A stretch of 16,895 nucleotides of DNA from Chromera velia (GCA_018398765.1 JAHBMJ010001834.1:89664-106558); one strand, 5' to 3'. Positions 1-16,759 are shown, counted from the stretch's first letter. Made by a program: numbers and translations. Notes: generated by a model from the sequence alone, not told the origin.

Positions 1-19
1 TGTCCATTATATACTTTAT

Positions 20-225
20 TCTAGACGTCGGCTAAAGAAAAAAAAAAAAAGAAAAAAAGTAAGTGATGAGAGGAGCTTTTTTTTTTTTACAGTGAACAAC
101 ACTTGACAACAGTTGTTTTATAGTTGTTTGACTAAAAAAGAAAAAAACTTGAAAACAGAGAAAAAGTAAAAGGTTTGGGGGGATTTTTTTTCTTTTTTCT
201 TTTTTTTTTATAGCCGACGTGTAGA
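20..225. repeat. Fold-back (MITE-like) element with 14-bp terminal inverted repeats
   Basis: Positions 20-33 (tctagacgtcggct) and 212-225 are inverted copies differing at one base. Each arm is followed inward by an A-rich tract on its own strand (34-58 on plus; about 184-211 on minus), so the pairing continues roughly into the tracts. The interior of about 180 bp is AT-rich and has no ORF. No convincing target-site duplication flanks the arms; a short tagac lies at both edges (22-26 and 222-226) but overlaps the arms. Either a small non-autonomous transposable element or a chance fold-back helped by the homopolymers. Confidence 0.45.
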
Positions 226-878
226 CTTGATTTTTGGACTTTCAGCTTCAAGTTTAAATTTTTTATATAAGAATTAACTTAATTAATTAGCAGAGTGAGG
301 TCGTATGTTTAACTTTGTTAATTTATGTTGTAAAGTTGTACTAAAAACCTAGCTAAAAACTTTGTTCATCGATGATTGTTCTGGTCTTACGTAAACTAGT
401 CCATGAATTTAGTAGTTCAATCTAGAGTTCAATTTACTGATCATTTAAATTTATTTAAATTTAAAGTTATACGTACCTAGATTATAGGCTAGGTAGTATA
501 CTATAACATAGTACGTATACAATCAATTAAAGAGTGGGATAATGCCTATAATATGATGTACTAGACCAGTGTACTAGAACTACAGCAGTACCCATTAGGT
601 ATCTTCTTGTGCAGTTTCTAACAAAGTTCTGCACAGTGCAAACTCATGAAAAAAAAAACGTTTGCCTAGACGCTGGCACTAGCGTTTGCATCACAGCTTA
701 TACTCACCTACTAGTAGATACTTACTCTAGTACTATAATTACTTCAGAGCTTAGCTCAGAGCCTACTAGCTGCTGAAGGCCACTTCAATTAAATTAGAGT
801 TCAAACCATGCGCAGCTAGCAAATCTTGAAAGAAGCATAAGGAAGAGTTCTATCAAAAATACTGATTAATTTCAATGT
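226..878. other. AT-rich intergenic region, 3' flank of the DDX10-like gene
   Basis: This stretch has no ORF of note on either strand. It is AT-rich, full of short self-complementary words (tag/cta runs around 480-740), and very different in composition from the GC-richer gene to its right. The 3' untranslated region and polyadenylation site of the minus-strand helicase must lie at its right end, but no unambiguous signal could be picked out. No RNA gene was recognised. Confidence 0.6.
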
Positions 879-8246
<7,368 letters not shown>

Positions 8247-8698
8247 CCCCGTACTACTGTTGGGACAACAAGGAGAGTGACCAAGATCAGGCAGCCCTGC
8301 AACGAATTTGAGAGTAAAATTTCAAACGCACGGTCCCGATATGAACCTCAAATGACTATCAGATTCGAACGTAGAAGACGGTGTTGTGGCAGGCAGGAGC
8401 GGAGACGACTCTTCAGTTTCTGCTTAATGTGATGTCTTACCTTTTGCAGTGTGCCTGGACCCAACCTGCAATGCCATGCGCATGAACGTGATCGATTTGC
8501 GCTGAACCGATTTCTGCGCGCGTAGCCGATTATTGCTTTCTCGCGTCCCCAACCGGCTCCATGGCATTGCATTCGCGCTTTTCCATGCATCTGCGGAAAG
8601 CGAAGCGGGGCGTCAGCAGAGCAGTAGGTTGATTTACGGATGTAGATCAGCGCCCTCACAGACTCGCATTCCTGCCCCTTCGCGATCGGATACTCAAG
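8247..8698. promoter_or_regulatory. Head-to-head intergenic region with a 12-bp inverted repeat
   Basis: These 452 bp separate two start codons pointing away from each other (helicase ATG at 8246, protease ATG at 8699), so they must hold both promoters and 5' leaders unless leader exons lie elsewhere. A perfect 12-bp inverted repeat, tgcaatgccatg at 8467-8478 and catggcattgca at 8560-8571, is centred near 8519. Between the arms is a GC-rich stretch with two cgattt words followed by tgcgc. No TATA box is evident. The regulatory role of the repeat is inference. Confidence 0.5.
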
Positions 8699-11176
8699 AT
8701 GCTGCGACTTCTAAGCACCAGCGTTATCCCTTGCCTGTTTCTCTCAGTCCGGTGTGTGCAGTCTCTGCGTGTGTCTCCCTTCTCGCACCGTCTTTCTGCA
8801 CGGCTTCACGTGTCCTCAAGCACCCTTCTGTCCTCCGCCACTGCTCCAGCGACCACTACTCTCCAGGAGACCAGTCCTCCGCTGGAGACGGCAGAATGCA
8901 CAGTTCGAATGTTCGACGGCGATGTACAATTCGTGGAGTCCGAAGAGGAAACTGGGTCTCTGCGGAATCGGAGAGCCGTCTCCTTCTTGATCTCTCCCGT
9001 TCACCCAGAAGGCGAGGGGAAATCCGGTTCTCCAGAGGTTGAAATTTCTTTTTTGACATTTTTTGTAAATGGTTTCGGAGTTCCTGTGCGCAACAGCAGT
9101 GGCCTTTCCCTTTCTGGCACAGGTGGGCCTCTTGAGAGAGGAGACGGGGAAGGGGAGGTTTTTGTGTGGGAATCCTCTGCTGCCCCAGATGTGTCTCCCC
9201 CTCTTGACTGTCTGAAGAATGAACTCTTCTTCTCTCTTGAGTCAAAGAGCCCCCCCCAAAACGGCGATGCAGCAGACTCAGACTGCAGATTTGCGGAGGA
9301 GCCTGTGAAGGTTCCTTGTTCAAAAAGTGACCTGACTGCTTTCTTGAGACGGGCAGCAGGTCTCTACTCGAATGTGCACGTGAAGAAAGCACGATTAGAA
9401 AGCCAAAAGGCAACTACAGCAGCAGCAGCCTCATCCGACAGTGACCCCGATCAGCTTGTAGGCTTCCTGTTGCTTGCTCTTCGGAGTTGTATTGAGGGAA
9501 AGAGAGATGACAGCATCGTGTCGGAGCACGGGGGCTTCTCGGGCTCTTCTTTTTTTGACTTTGAGGCAGCGCGATTTTTGCAGACAAGTGACTTCGGAGG
9601 GGATGTGGTTTTGAAAGGAGGCAGCAGGAGACTGGATCCTCGGGAAGGTGGGAGGAGGAGTATTTTGCCTGAAGAATGGGCCGTCTCGTTTCCTCTTCCT
9701 GTACCGTCAGAGGGAAGGGAAGAAGGCCTTTCCGCACCTGGAAGGGATCTGAGTGCGGCTTTGTGGGTTCAGATTTTGTTGTTTTTTTGTGTCTTTGGGG
9801 GGGAGAGGGAGATGCGCGAGACGGTAGACCAGCTGCTTGCGTATCGGGGGATTCCCGGTTCTCTTCCTCAGACCAACAGGGAGGTGTCTCCCCCTGGTAA
9901 GGGGGGTCCTGGATTCTTCCATAACAATTTTGACAGATCGCTGCAAAGCTCTAGAGGGCAAGAGATACGCGAGCTCGGCCCTACTCTTTGGCAAGCAAGT
10001 TTTCCCGACACTCCCGGAATTCGTCGTTTTCTTTCGACTTATTTAACTTCCTTGCAGTTAAGAGGGCTGAAGTTTGTAGACCCGTTTTTCCCCCTCCATA
10101 AAGACGAAAATGCGCGGAATGAGGTCGTCAGAGTGTCTGACGTGTTCAACGGTAAGCATGAAGGTCTTTATGAGGAGAGTTGTCATTTTTCGGACGTTCA
10201 GCAAAGTCGGGCGGGTATCTGTCAGGACCTGTCCTCCTGGCTATCCATAGTTGCGTTGAGACCAGAAGCGATGAGGGAAGTTTTTCCGTTTGACACGTTC
10301 AGAGAGACGGGCGCGTGTATTGTGCGTCTCTGGTCTGAGTCCGAGAGAGAGTGGAGACTCGTCATTGTAGACGATCGGATTGAAGAGCAAGGTCTAAAGT
10401 TGAACAAGAGAGGGGCACGCAGGAGTGCCTGGCCGTTTCTGTTGTATAAGGCCCTTGCGAAGGTGGAAGGATTTTATTGGACGATGGAAGGGGCGGGTCA
10501 GTTGGTACGTTCTCGTTTGGATTCCCGGTATCTGTTGGGTCCTTCTGTGTCGAGGGACTCTGATGAGAATTTGAAGTTCCAGAGAGAAATTATAGAGAAG
10601 CTGGGCAAATCGGATTTCACTGGATTTCTCAGAGCGATGGGCCAAGACGTGAGCGGAATGAAAAAAAAGAATTTCGAAGAATTTGGTGACGGCTTGAGAA
10701 AGTGCGTGGAGAGGGGGGTCCCTTTGACTGTAGGCAACCAACAAGAAGAGGACATGGCCTCATCCAACGTTGAATACTTTCACGCATACGCTGTGGTCGG
10801 CATGCTCCCGCGGCGTTCTCTCGAGGGTGGAAAGGAGCCCAAAGAGGACTTGTTATTGATTTCGAATCCGTGGGGGAAGGCGTCAGCGGAATTCGAAAGC
10901 TCAAGATATTCCACAGATTCGGATGAGTGGAAACGAAATACGGCAGTGCGTGAGTGGGTCATGAGTAAGATGCTTGCGGAAGGGGTGTCTCTTCCTGACG
11001 GCATTACGTCGGAGAAAATAGACGAGTGGCGGGAGAGACCATCAGCCTACCTGCTCCCGTTGCAAGATGCCTATTCCAATATTGGAATGTTTGCTGTGTA
11101 CGGGCCTGTCGAACGTGTAGAGGTGCTGCGGTATCCGAAGGAGGCAGAAATGGAGTGGGAGTGGGATTGTCAGTAA
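8699..11176 (+). CDS. Calpain-like cysteine protease with N-terminal targeting leader
   Basis: An 825-codon single-exon gene, probably a papain-fold calpain-family peptidase (clan CA, C2). The catalytic domain begins near FVDPFFP (459-465). Cys508 follows a Gln six residues before it (Q502, the oxyanion-hole position). His695 sits in FHAYAVVGM and Asn723 in ISNPWGK, and a VDDRIEE stretch and a WPFLLYKALAK helix lie where calpains have them. The 187- and 28-residue spacings are a little longer than in classical calpains. Odd points: the usual Gly-Asp-Cys-Trp is Gly-Ile-Cys-Gln, and no EF-hand is visible. Residues 70-455 are unrecognised; residues 1-22 form a hydrophobic signal-like leader (LLSTSVIPCLFLSV). 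Residues 23-56 are rich in Ser, Thr, Arg and Ala with no acidic residue, as in a bipartite plastid pre-sequence. The start is the first ATG of the frame and the next in-frame Met is at 70. TAA ends the gene at 11176. It is divergent from the helicase. Whether it is proteolytically active is uncertain. Confidence 0.83.
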   Translation: MLRLLSTSVIPCLFLSVRCVQSLRVSPFSHRLSARLHVSSSTLLSSATAPATTTLQETSPPLETAECTVRMFDGDVQFVESEEETGSLRNRRAVSFLISPVHPEGEGKSGSPEVEISFLTFFVNGFGVPVRNSSGLSLSGTGGPLERGDGEGEVFVWESSAAPDVSPPLDCLKNELFFSLESKSPPQNGDAADSDCRFAEEPVKVPCSKSDLTAFLRRAAGLYSNVHVKKARLESQKATTAAAASSDSDPDQLVGFLLLALRSCIEGKRDDSIVSEHGGFSGSSFFDFEAARFLQTSDFGGDVVLKGGSRRLDPREGGRRSILPEEWAVSFPLPVPSEGREEGLSAPGRDLSAALWVQILLFFCVFGGEREMRETVDQLLAYRGIPGSLPQTNREVSPPGKGGPGFFHNNFDRSLQSSRGQEIRELGPTLWQASFPDTPGIRRFLSTYLTSLQLRGLKFVDPFFPLHKDENARNEVVRVSDVFNGKHEGLYEESCHFSDVQQSRAGICQDLSSWLSIVALRPEAMREVFPFDTFRETGACIVRLWSESEREWRLVIVDDRIEEQGLKLNKRGARRSAWPFLLYKALAKVEGFYWTMEGAGQLVRSRLDSRYLLGPSVSRDSDENLKFQREIIEKLGKSDFTGFLRAMGQDVSGMKKKNFEEFGDGLRKCVERGVPLTVGNQQEEDMASSNVEYFHAYAVVGMLPRRSLEGGKEPKEDLLLISNPWGKASAEFESSRYSTDSDEWKRNTAVREWVMSKMLAEGVSLPDGITSEKIDEWRERPSAYLLPLQDAYSNIGMFAVYGPVERVEVLRYPKEAEMEWEWDCQ

Positions 11177-11537
11177 TGGATTTCTTTATAAGCCTGAGCT
11201 TGGCCCAGAGCCTAGCAAATCACCCAAGTTTTAAAGTTTAAACCGTCTCGACTTATTACCCAATTTCTTCAGGTAGAGGTCTAGACGTATCTAGACATAG
11301 CATAACATAGCATGACTAGTAGTATGATATCTAGCATGACATAGCCTAACCTCAACTCTCACTTAGGTTTGTTGCTTAGTATAGGTCTGTTGTAGCTGGT
11401 ATTTGAACCGTATTTCATGTTTGTTCAAGTCTAGGTTCGAGTCTTTTTCCTAGCTAGAAAACATTGTTAAGTTGGTATTAACTGTTTAATTAGTGATTAG
11501 TGGTGCCCTAGAGCACTGTTGCTGTTTTGTCTTATAG
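11177..11537. other. AT-rich intergenic region with short tagac/catag repeats
   Basis: 3' flank of the protease gene. Around 11278-11350 there are irregular repeats of tctagac, cataacatag and catgacatag. No ORF, RNA gene or firm polyadenylation signal was recognised. Confidence 0.6.
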
Positions 11538-11571
11538 AGGTCGCCCCCGCAAACGGCAGGGGGGTGTACCT
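11538..11571 (-). repeat. GC-rich hairpin at the 3' end of the LINE-like fragment
   Basis: aggt and a run of C with cgc (11538-11550) can pair with ggc, a run of G and acct (11555-11571) around an aaac loop, with a small bulge. It lies immediately after the stop of the retrotransposon reading frame on the minus strand. Some LINE reverse transcriptases recognise a 3' stem-loop; that role here is inference. Confidence 0.5.
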
Positions 11572-13098
11572 CATCGCTGAGGCTCAGACCACACCCCGTG
11601 GCCTGCCTGGTTTCCCAGGCTACTAACAAACAACAATCTGTCTGCGCTTTGCATGCTTTGGTCTATAGGCTGTTCAGAAGGGACTGCTCCAAAAATCGAT
11701 CCAATGACACAAGACGAAAGGACACTTTGGCTTTGTGCACGCCCTCTCTCCATTCTTCTCTCAGCGATTTCTTTTTCTCCCTCCCTCAGCTGTCTTTCTG
11801 CTTCCATTGCTTCTAAGATGGTCTTGTATTCTTCTTTTCTTCTTTCCATTCCTCCCTTTCTTTTTGTGACCACTCCGTGTCTCTGTGCCAGCACTGTTTT
11901 ATCTAACGAGCTTCCAGGGACGTACCTTCCTGGGCTTTCCTTGAACACTCTTCTTCTGAACGCCGCCCTCCCCAGAAACTCATCCACCACACTATGCCCT
12001 TCGTTCATCAAGAATTTGAACAGAGCCTCAGTATGTAGTCTTCCTCTTTGTCCTTCTTTTTTCTCTCTGCCAACTTCTCTTGCTCTCTTTTCTCTTCCCT
12101 CGTTCCAGTCTGCTCCTAATGTTCTATACATGTGCGCTCTTTCTCTATCATAAATCGGATACTCAGTCAGCATATGGATCTCATCCTCCAACACCTCTGT
12201 TTCCATCCATCCTTTGCAAAAAGCCTTTTTGAAAAAGGGCAGAGTCTCTCCTCCAATGGCACTCTCTACCCTCCTCTTTCTGGCACTTTTCCCTTTGTTC
12301 CCGCTAACGTCCTGTCTTCTACTCTGCAGGCTGCTCTCCTTCTGTATTCTCCTCTTGATGCTACCCCTCTATAACAGAAGAGCACCCGTCCCAGTTTTTC
12401 TTTCTCTATTTTCATTCCCTCTCTTGGTCTTTCTTCTGACGCCTTTTCAAACAAAATAAGCTGCAATCTGTTTCCGTTTACTTTTGTTCGGTGTATGTAT
12501 GCCATATGGACTTTTCTTCTTTTTTCTCTCTCTCTTCTATCTCTCTCTCTCACTCCCCCCTCAATTCTCCACCTGAAGATTTCTTTCTTCCTCTCTTTTA
12601 TTTCTTTATCTGTCTTGCTTACAATCCATCTTTCCATCCTATCTACTCTTTCATTCACTGCATGTGTCCCTATCTCTCCTGGCTGGCCTGCGAGCTTCTC
12701 TTTTGAAAAAGGATGAAGACCTCAGACTCTCTCTGTGAATAGTGTCTGTGTGCATTTCTTTAAATGCAGAAAGAAGTGAAAGGGATGCAACTCTGTTCTT
12801 TTTCCCCTCTTCAGTTCATCCTCCACTCCTCCTCTCAAGCAATGAATGACAGCCTGCCCAATCGTCTCCTTCCTCTTTTTTTTTAGTGCCTTTCTTGCCC
12901 ATCTGATCGTCCTCTCTGCCACTTCAATGTCAATTGGAAACATCCCCCCCTCCATCAGTCTGGTGTCTGCGCTCTCAGTCTTTCTCAATCCCAGAACCCA
13001 CCTCACGAATCGTCTCTGTTTTTCATCGAATTCTGTATATGCCCTGTCTGTGCATGGGTGGATCTCGCACCCGTACATCCACACTGCACGTACAGTCT
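11571..13098 (-). mobile_element. 5'-truncated, broken LINE-like (non-LTR retrotransposon) ORF 3' end
   Basis: Three minus-strand coding segments read as the part of a LINE polyprotein downstream of the reverse transcriptase. Segment 13098-12722 contains VWMYGCEIHP and QRRFVRWVLGLRKTES, a pattern typical after the RT domain. It ends at an in-frame TGA (12722-12724), after which the same frame continues to 12266. A frame change near 12266 leads into the last frame, which ends at 11571. That last frame carries FCKGWMETEV then EDEIHMLTEYPIYDRER, the Cys/His C-terminal finger pattern of LINE proteins with one expected Cys replaced by Tyr. The frame is closed by TAG at about 13098 and no RT catalytic motif (FADD-like) is present, so the copy is 5'-truncated, as is usual for LINEs. 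It has at least one premature stop and one frameshift, so it should be inactive. No protein is proposed. Confidence 0.62.
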
Positions 13099-13491
13099 AG
13101 TTAAACAAATGAAAACATTCAGCAGGCGGCACTGCTGAAGACTGTGACTAGGACTATGATAAAGTTTTTGGCAGTCTTCTGCAGGCTGCAGCACAAAGAC
13201 GGCAGACTCTAAAGCAGACTCAACCAAAGGCTAGACCAAAGGCAAAGAACGTGAGGCAGCTACAGGCTTTGAACTTCCTGTGCGAGCGTCTCTTCAACAA
13301 GCACTGCGGCTGCCTCATAATAATTAATTATAATTAACAAGAACTTGAAGTTCCAACCTAGGTTCCAACTCATCCATCGATTTAGGCATCGATGATTTAC
13401 GCTAAGGTTTACGAATGTTCATAAGATATGAACTTTCCCAAAACTATTTGTTTTAAAAAAAAATGCTAAAAAAAATGATTTTTTCTCTACA
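13099..13491. other. Spacer upstream of the LINE-like fragment
   Basis: 13099-13310 is balanced in composition with repeated short words (cagactc, ctgcaggctgcag, ccaaaggc). 13311-13491 is AT-rich with A runs. No coding feature or RNA gene was recognised. The truncation point of the retrotransposon is near its left end. Confidence 0.5.
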
Positions 13492-13602
13492 CTAAGGGGC
13501 AGCACTGTCAGCGTACTAAAGATTTTTGATAACCCAGTTACGTTAGGNTCAGCCGCCTAATGGAACTGGGTTACCAAAAATCTTTAGTGCGCTGCCCCTA
13601 AC
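13492..13602. repeat. Long near-palindrome (hairpin), about 40-bp arms
   Basis: The left arm (13494-13547) and right arm (13554-13602) are inverted copies. Both contain aggggca, gcg(t/c)actaaagattttt and g(a/g)taacccagtt or their complements. The left arm has about nine extra bases (gcactgtca). The tips ttagg and cctaa also pair, leaving a loop of about eight bases. Position 13548, in the loop, is an undetermined N, which fits sequencing trouble at a strong hairpin. It has no ORF. Possible fold-back MITE or structured RNA. Confidence 0.75.
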
Positions 13603-14057
13603 TTTGGGCCCTAAGTCTATAGTTTTCTTTTATTAAATTCCTGCAAAATTTCTTCCAAATTAATCCTTCCAGTCCGATTTCGGTTATAAATCTCTTTGAA
13701 TTCCTTTTAATCGCACGTAGAATTTAAAAAATTAAAAGTTAGTTGGCCTCCTCAGCTTTTGTTTTTTAGGGGGGTTTCAGGGTTTTGGGTAGAGACCTAG
13801 AAGGAGCTTAATTCCTCGACCGACAAAGATACAAACAGCGCTGGATGGAACGACGATGACGATCGAATCACTGTGATTGAAGCCACAGACGTGCAAGCGT
13901 TTTCTGTACCTCGAGAAATCCTTCAAGAAAGCATTGCTTTGCTCCTCTGTTCATTAATTTGGAAACTCAACACAAGCGCTAGCCCGACGGTCCAAGAAGA
14001 CAGCGAGCGGAAACAAAGTTGAGAAAGAATTGAAGATCGAAAGAGCGGGATCCGTGC

Positions 14058-14099
<42 letters not shown>

Positions 14100-14535
14100 A
14101 TGCGATAAGATTCTTGCAAGAGTGGCTGGCTTTCATTCCAATCAGACGCCACTTTGCAACGCGGATATTTCAAGCAAATCAAACAGGATTTCGAAAATCA
14201 AACGCCTCACAGCCAGCAGCAGTCCGTAGGGGTTTCTTTCTTTACTCTACAAAGATAGTACGTCTCTCACTTCTCGTTCGTTCTTCCTTCGGGTCTACCG
14301 TCGGACAGAAGCAACAAAATGCTCTCTCTGTTTGAACACCAGCTTGTTCTTCATTCTTGTTGCCGCAAGAGAAAACAAACGCAACCAAATTAATCCAACG
14401 CAAGTCAGTCTGAAGATCATGCGTTCATTTTTCCATTCCATAAACCAGGAAGTCTGCCTGTCAGACTCGAAGAATTATTCCTAAGCCCATGCACTGCCAA
14501 GAGGAAAAGGAACATGGAGTCTGTCTGTCTGTCTG
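13603..14535. other. Intergenic region downstream of the partial minus-strand gene
   Basis: 13603-13800 is AT-rich with a poly-G/T word near 13765. 13800-14535 is more balanced and contains a GA microsatellite (14065-14094). The only ORFs are short frames running through the GA repeat, with no recognisable domain. The right end should include the 3' untranslated region of the gene ending at 14536, where a (CAGA)n-like run starts right after the stop. Confidence 0.5.
14065..14094. repeat. (GA)n microsatellite
   Basis: About fifteen GA units in otherwise unremarkable non-coding sequence. Confidence 0.9.
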
Positions 14536-15304
14536 TCAGACAATCACCACTGAGTCCTCCGAGGACCCCCCCCGACCCGTCGGCCTGCCCCCTCCCCCTC
14601 GTCCCTCCCCCCCCTCCCCTGCTTCCGCCTGCTCGGAGATGTGCCCCCCTCCATGACTAGAAGACACCTGGGCAACGACGAAATTCATCTGCACGCAGAC
14701 GTACACAAAGAGAGAAAGAGAACGAACGGCGAGATCCAAGCTCAATTGTCTGACTCACACACCCTGGCTGCACCACCATAAATAACGAGATCGAGAAGAG
14801 CAACGATGAACCAAACAGGGTAGCACAACGAAGATCCAAATGATGATGCGACAAGAGCCTTCACCGACACAGTGATCCCCCAGCGGGTCCTTCCTCCCTT
14901 CCCTTCTTCCTGGCTTCCTTCCCTTCCTTCCTTCTCATGCAGTCTCCAACCAGAGTCCCTCCCCACAGTCCCAATCAACAAAAGTGAGTCAACGCGTGAG
15001 GGCATGAAAGAAAAAGACACACACCCAAACACAGAGACACAGAGAGAGAAACAGAGAGAGAAAGAGAGAGAACGAAAGAAAGAAGAAAGGCTGGCCGGAA
15101 TGGACAAAAGAAGCAAGGAAGAACGAACGAACAAAAGCAATCAATCGAGAAGGAAAGAAGATAAACAGAACGTACGAAACAAAGGAATAACAAAAAGAAC
15201 AGAAGGAAGAAAGAAGCAGGGCCGGAGGGACCAACTTGTGAGAACACAGGAGAAGCCTTCCAAGAGACAACCCCGAGTTCTCCAGTAGCGTCGTGAAAGG
15301 AAAT

Positions 15305-15345
<41 letters not shown>

Positions 15346-15417
15346 CGCACACACGCACACACACAGAGAGAGAGAGGGAGAGAGGGAGAGAGAGAGAGAG
15401 AGAGAGAGAGTCACACA

Positions 15418-15456
<39 letters not shown>

Positions 15457-16370
15457 CGGCTGGGGGGGGGCGGGGGGGGCATCAACAACGCAACAGGACG
15501 AAAATGCACACACACATGACCGAGTCGAACTACGCCCAGTCTCCTTGTCACTCATACGACCTCTAAAAACACCTCAGAAAATCAAGAAAGGCTGATCGAC
15601 AAGAGTCTACTAGGAAGGAAGAATAAATAAAAATACACTGCGAAAAGAGACGGAAGTGGACCTCTGTGAAACATACGAAAGAAAAAAGAAAGTCCTCCTC
15701 TGTCTTGTCTTGAGCCCTAGTGTGCAGACAACAATTAGGGCCCGCCTGGGATTTCACTTCATTGGCAAAATACGCATCAATCTCATGCCTCCCTCTATCA
15801 ATCTAGATGTTTGTTTCTTCAGCGGAGATGCCCCATGCATCCAGACAGACAGACAGAAAGAAACGTGAAACACCCATTCCACACTGATCCAATCACTGAG
15901 CTTCCCTCCTTCCTTCCTGTCTGCAGGCTCGCTGACTGACTGACTGACTGACTGACCAATCTCCTGAGATCCATCCCCTTCCCCTCCAGCAGTGCTCTGT
16001 GGTCAGACTCGTCGAACTTCTCCCACGCCCCGTCCTCCTCATAGGGTCCCTTCCACCCGCTCTGCCAAGGCTCTCCTATCGCCTTCGCGTACCTGAATGC
16101 ATACATCTCAATACATCATTCATTAAAATAGATCCATCAAGCCAAGTTCTTATGTTGATGTTGTGGCATCCCATGCTGGCTGCATTGAATTTATTGCCAT
16201 GTCCGTGTCAGTCATGCCCCCCCTGCTCGGCCGAAGAACAACAACAGAGAGCGAACTTGAATGACCCCCGCTCTCTTTCCCCACTCAGTACGTGGCTTCC
16301 TCATGCAGAAACTTTTCTTGCTTGATTTCTTGCACGATGAATCGTCAATGGTCGATTGAGTGTGAGTGTG

Positions 16371-16410
<40 letters not shown>

Positions 16411-16455
16411 TGAGTGTGTGTGTGTGTGTGGGTGGGTGAATGTGTGAATGTGTGA

Positions 16456-16500
<45 letters not shown>

Positions 16501-16738
16501 GACAGAGAGGGAGAGAGAGAGAGAGAGAGAGAGGGAACAGGTCCACAAGAGAGATCAACCAACGAAGGACAGACACCAAGAAACCTCCAGAGAGTAAGTC
16601 CAGCTTCGCCTAGCTGATTGAATGGCCCTGGTCAGTCCTTGCAAGAGCCTAGTGACGAAAACAATTGAATGGAAACGGTACACAAGGACGGACGTGAGAA
16701 AGATGTCCACTAGCACAGGGGCAAGGTGGGGGCACGAC
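14536..16738 (-). CDS. Partial multi-exon gene for an unrecognised, probably membrane protein
   Basis: Candidate exons on the minus strand, each between a CAG acceptor and a GT donor like those of the helicase. 16585-16738 has 51 codons with a hydrophobic stretch (APVLVDIFLTSVLVY). 15957-16092 has 45 codons starting YAKAIGEPWQSGWKGPYEED and ending at a GTCAGT donor. 15236-15304 has 23 codons, starting ISFHDATGELG, right after a TG repeat. One exon ends at 14763 with the hydrophobic stretch CYPVWFIVALLDLVIY; its start is unresolved, near 14930-14970. The last, 14536-14688, is a Gly/Glu-rich tail ending in TGA. A 29-nt exon at 16292-16320 would connect the first two in phase but is speculative. 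The 5' end lies beyond the window. I do not recognise the family. The exon ending at 15957 looks most protein-like; the others are weaker, and two genes or false exons are possible. Confidence 0.35.
15307..15454. repeat. Compound (CA)n(GA)n(CA)n microsatellite
   Basis: CA repeats (15307-15364) with CG interruptions, GA repeats (15365-15410), then CA repeats again to 15454. A G-rich patch (ggggggggcgggggggg) follows at 15463-15479. On the minus strand the left block is a TG tract ending in gtgcag at the candidate exon boundary 15304. Confidence 0.92.
15931..15956. repeat. (GACT)n array at a candidate donor site
   Basis: About six gact units. On the minus strand they read gtcagtcagtcag and start exactly at the proposed donor after the exon 15957-16092, the same arrangement as at 5901 in the helicase gene. 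Confidence 0.9.
16359..16531. repeat. (GTGA)n/(TG)n tracts followed by (GA)n
   Basis: gtgagtgtgagt words, two long TG runs (16379-16403 and 16459-16497) separated by a gtgaat/gggt patch, then a GA run (16503-16533). Apparent His-Thr and Ser-Leu ORFs across it are repeat translations. Probably intronic in the partial gene. Confidence 0.9.
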
Positions 16739-16759
16739 CTGCAGGACGTTTTGGTTGGG

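Noticed and set aside
11653-12153. Plus-strand 166-codon Ser/Leu/Phe-rich ORF that could pass for a membrane protein
   Set aside because: It is antisense to the Glu/Arg-rich LINE-like frame, whose motifs are recognisable.
14975-15555. Minus-strand ORFs rich in Cys-Val and Ser-Leu
   Set aside because: They are translations of the CA/GA microsatellites; only the 23-codon stretch 15236-15304 inside them looks coding.
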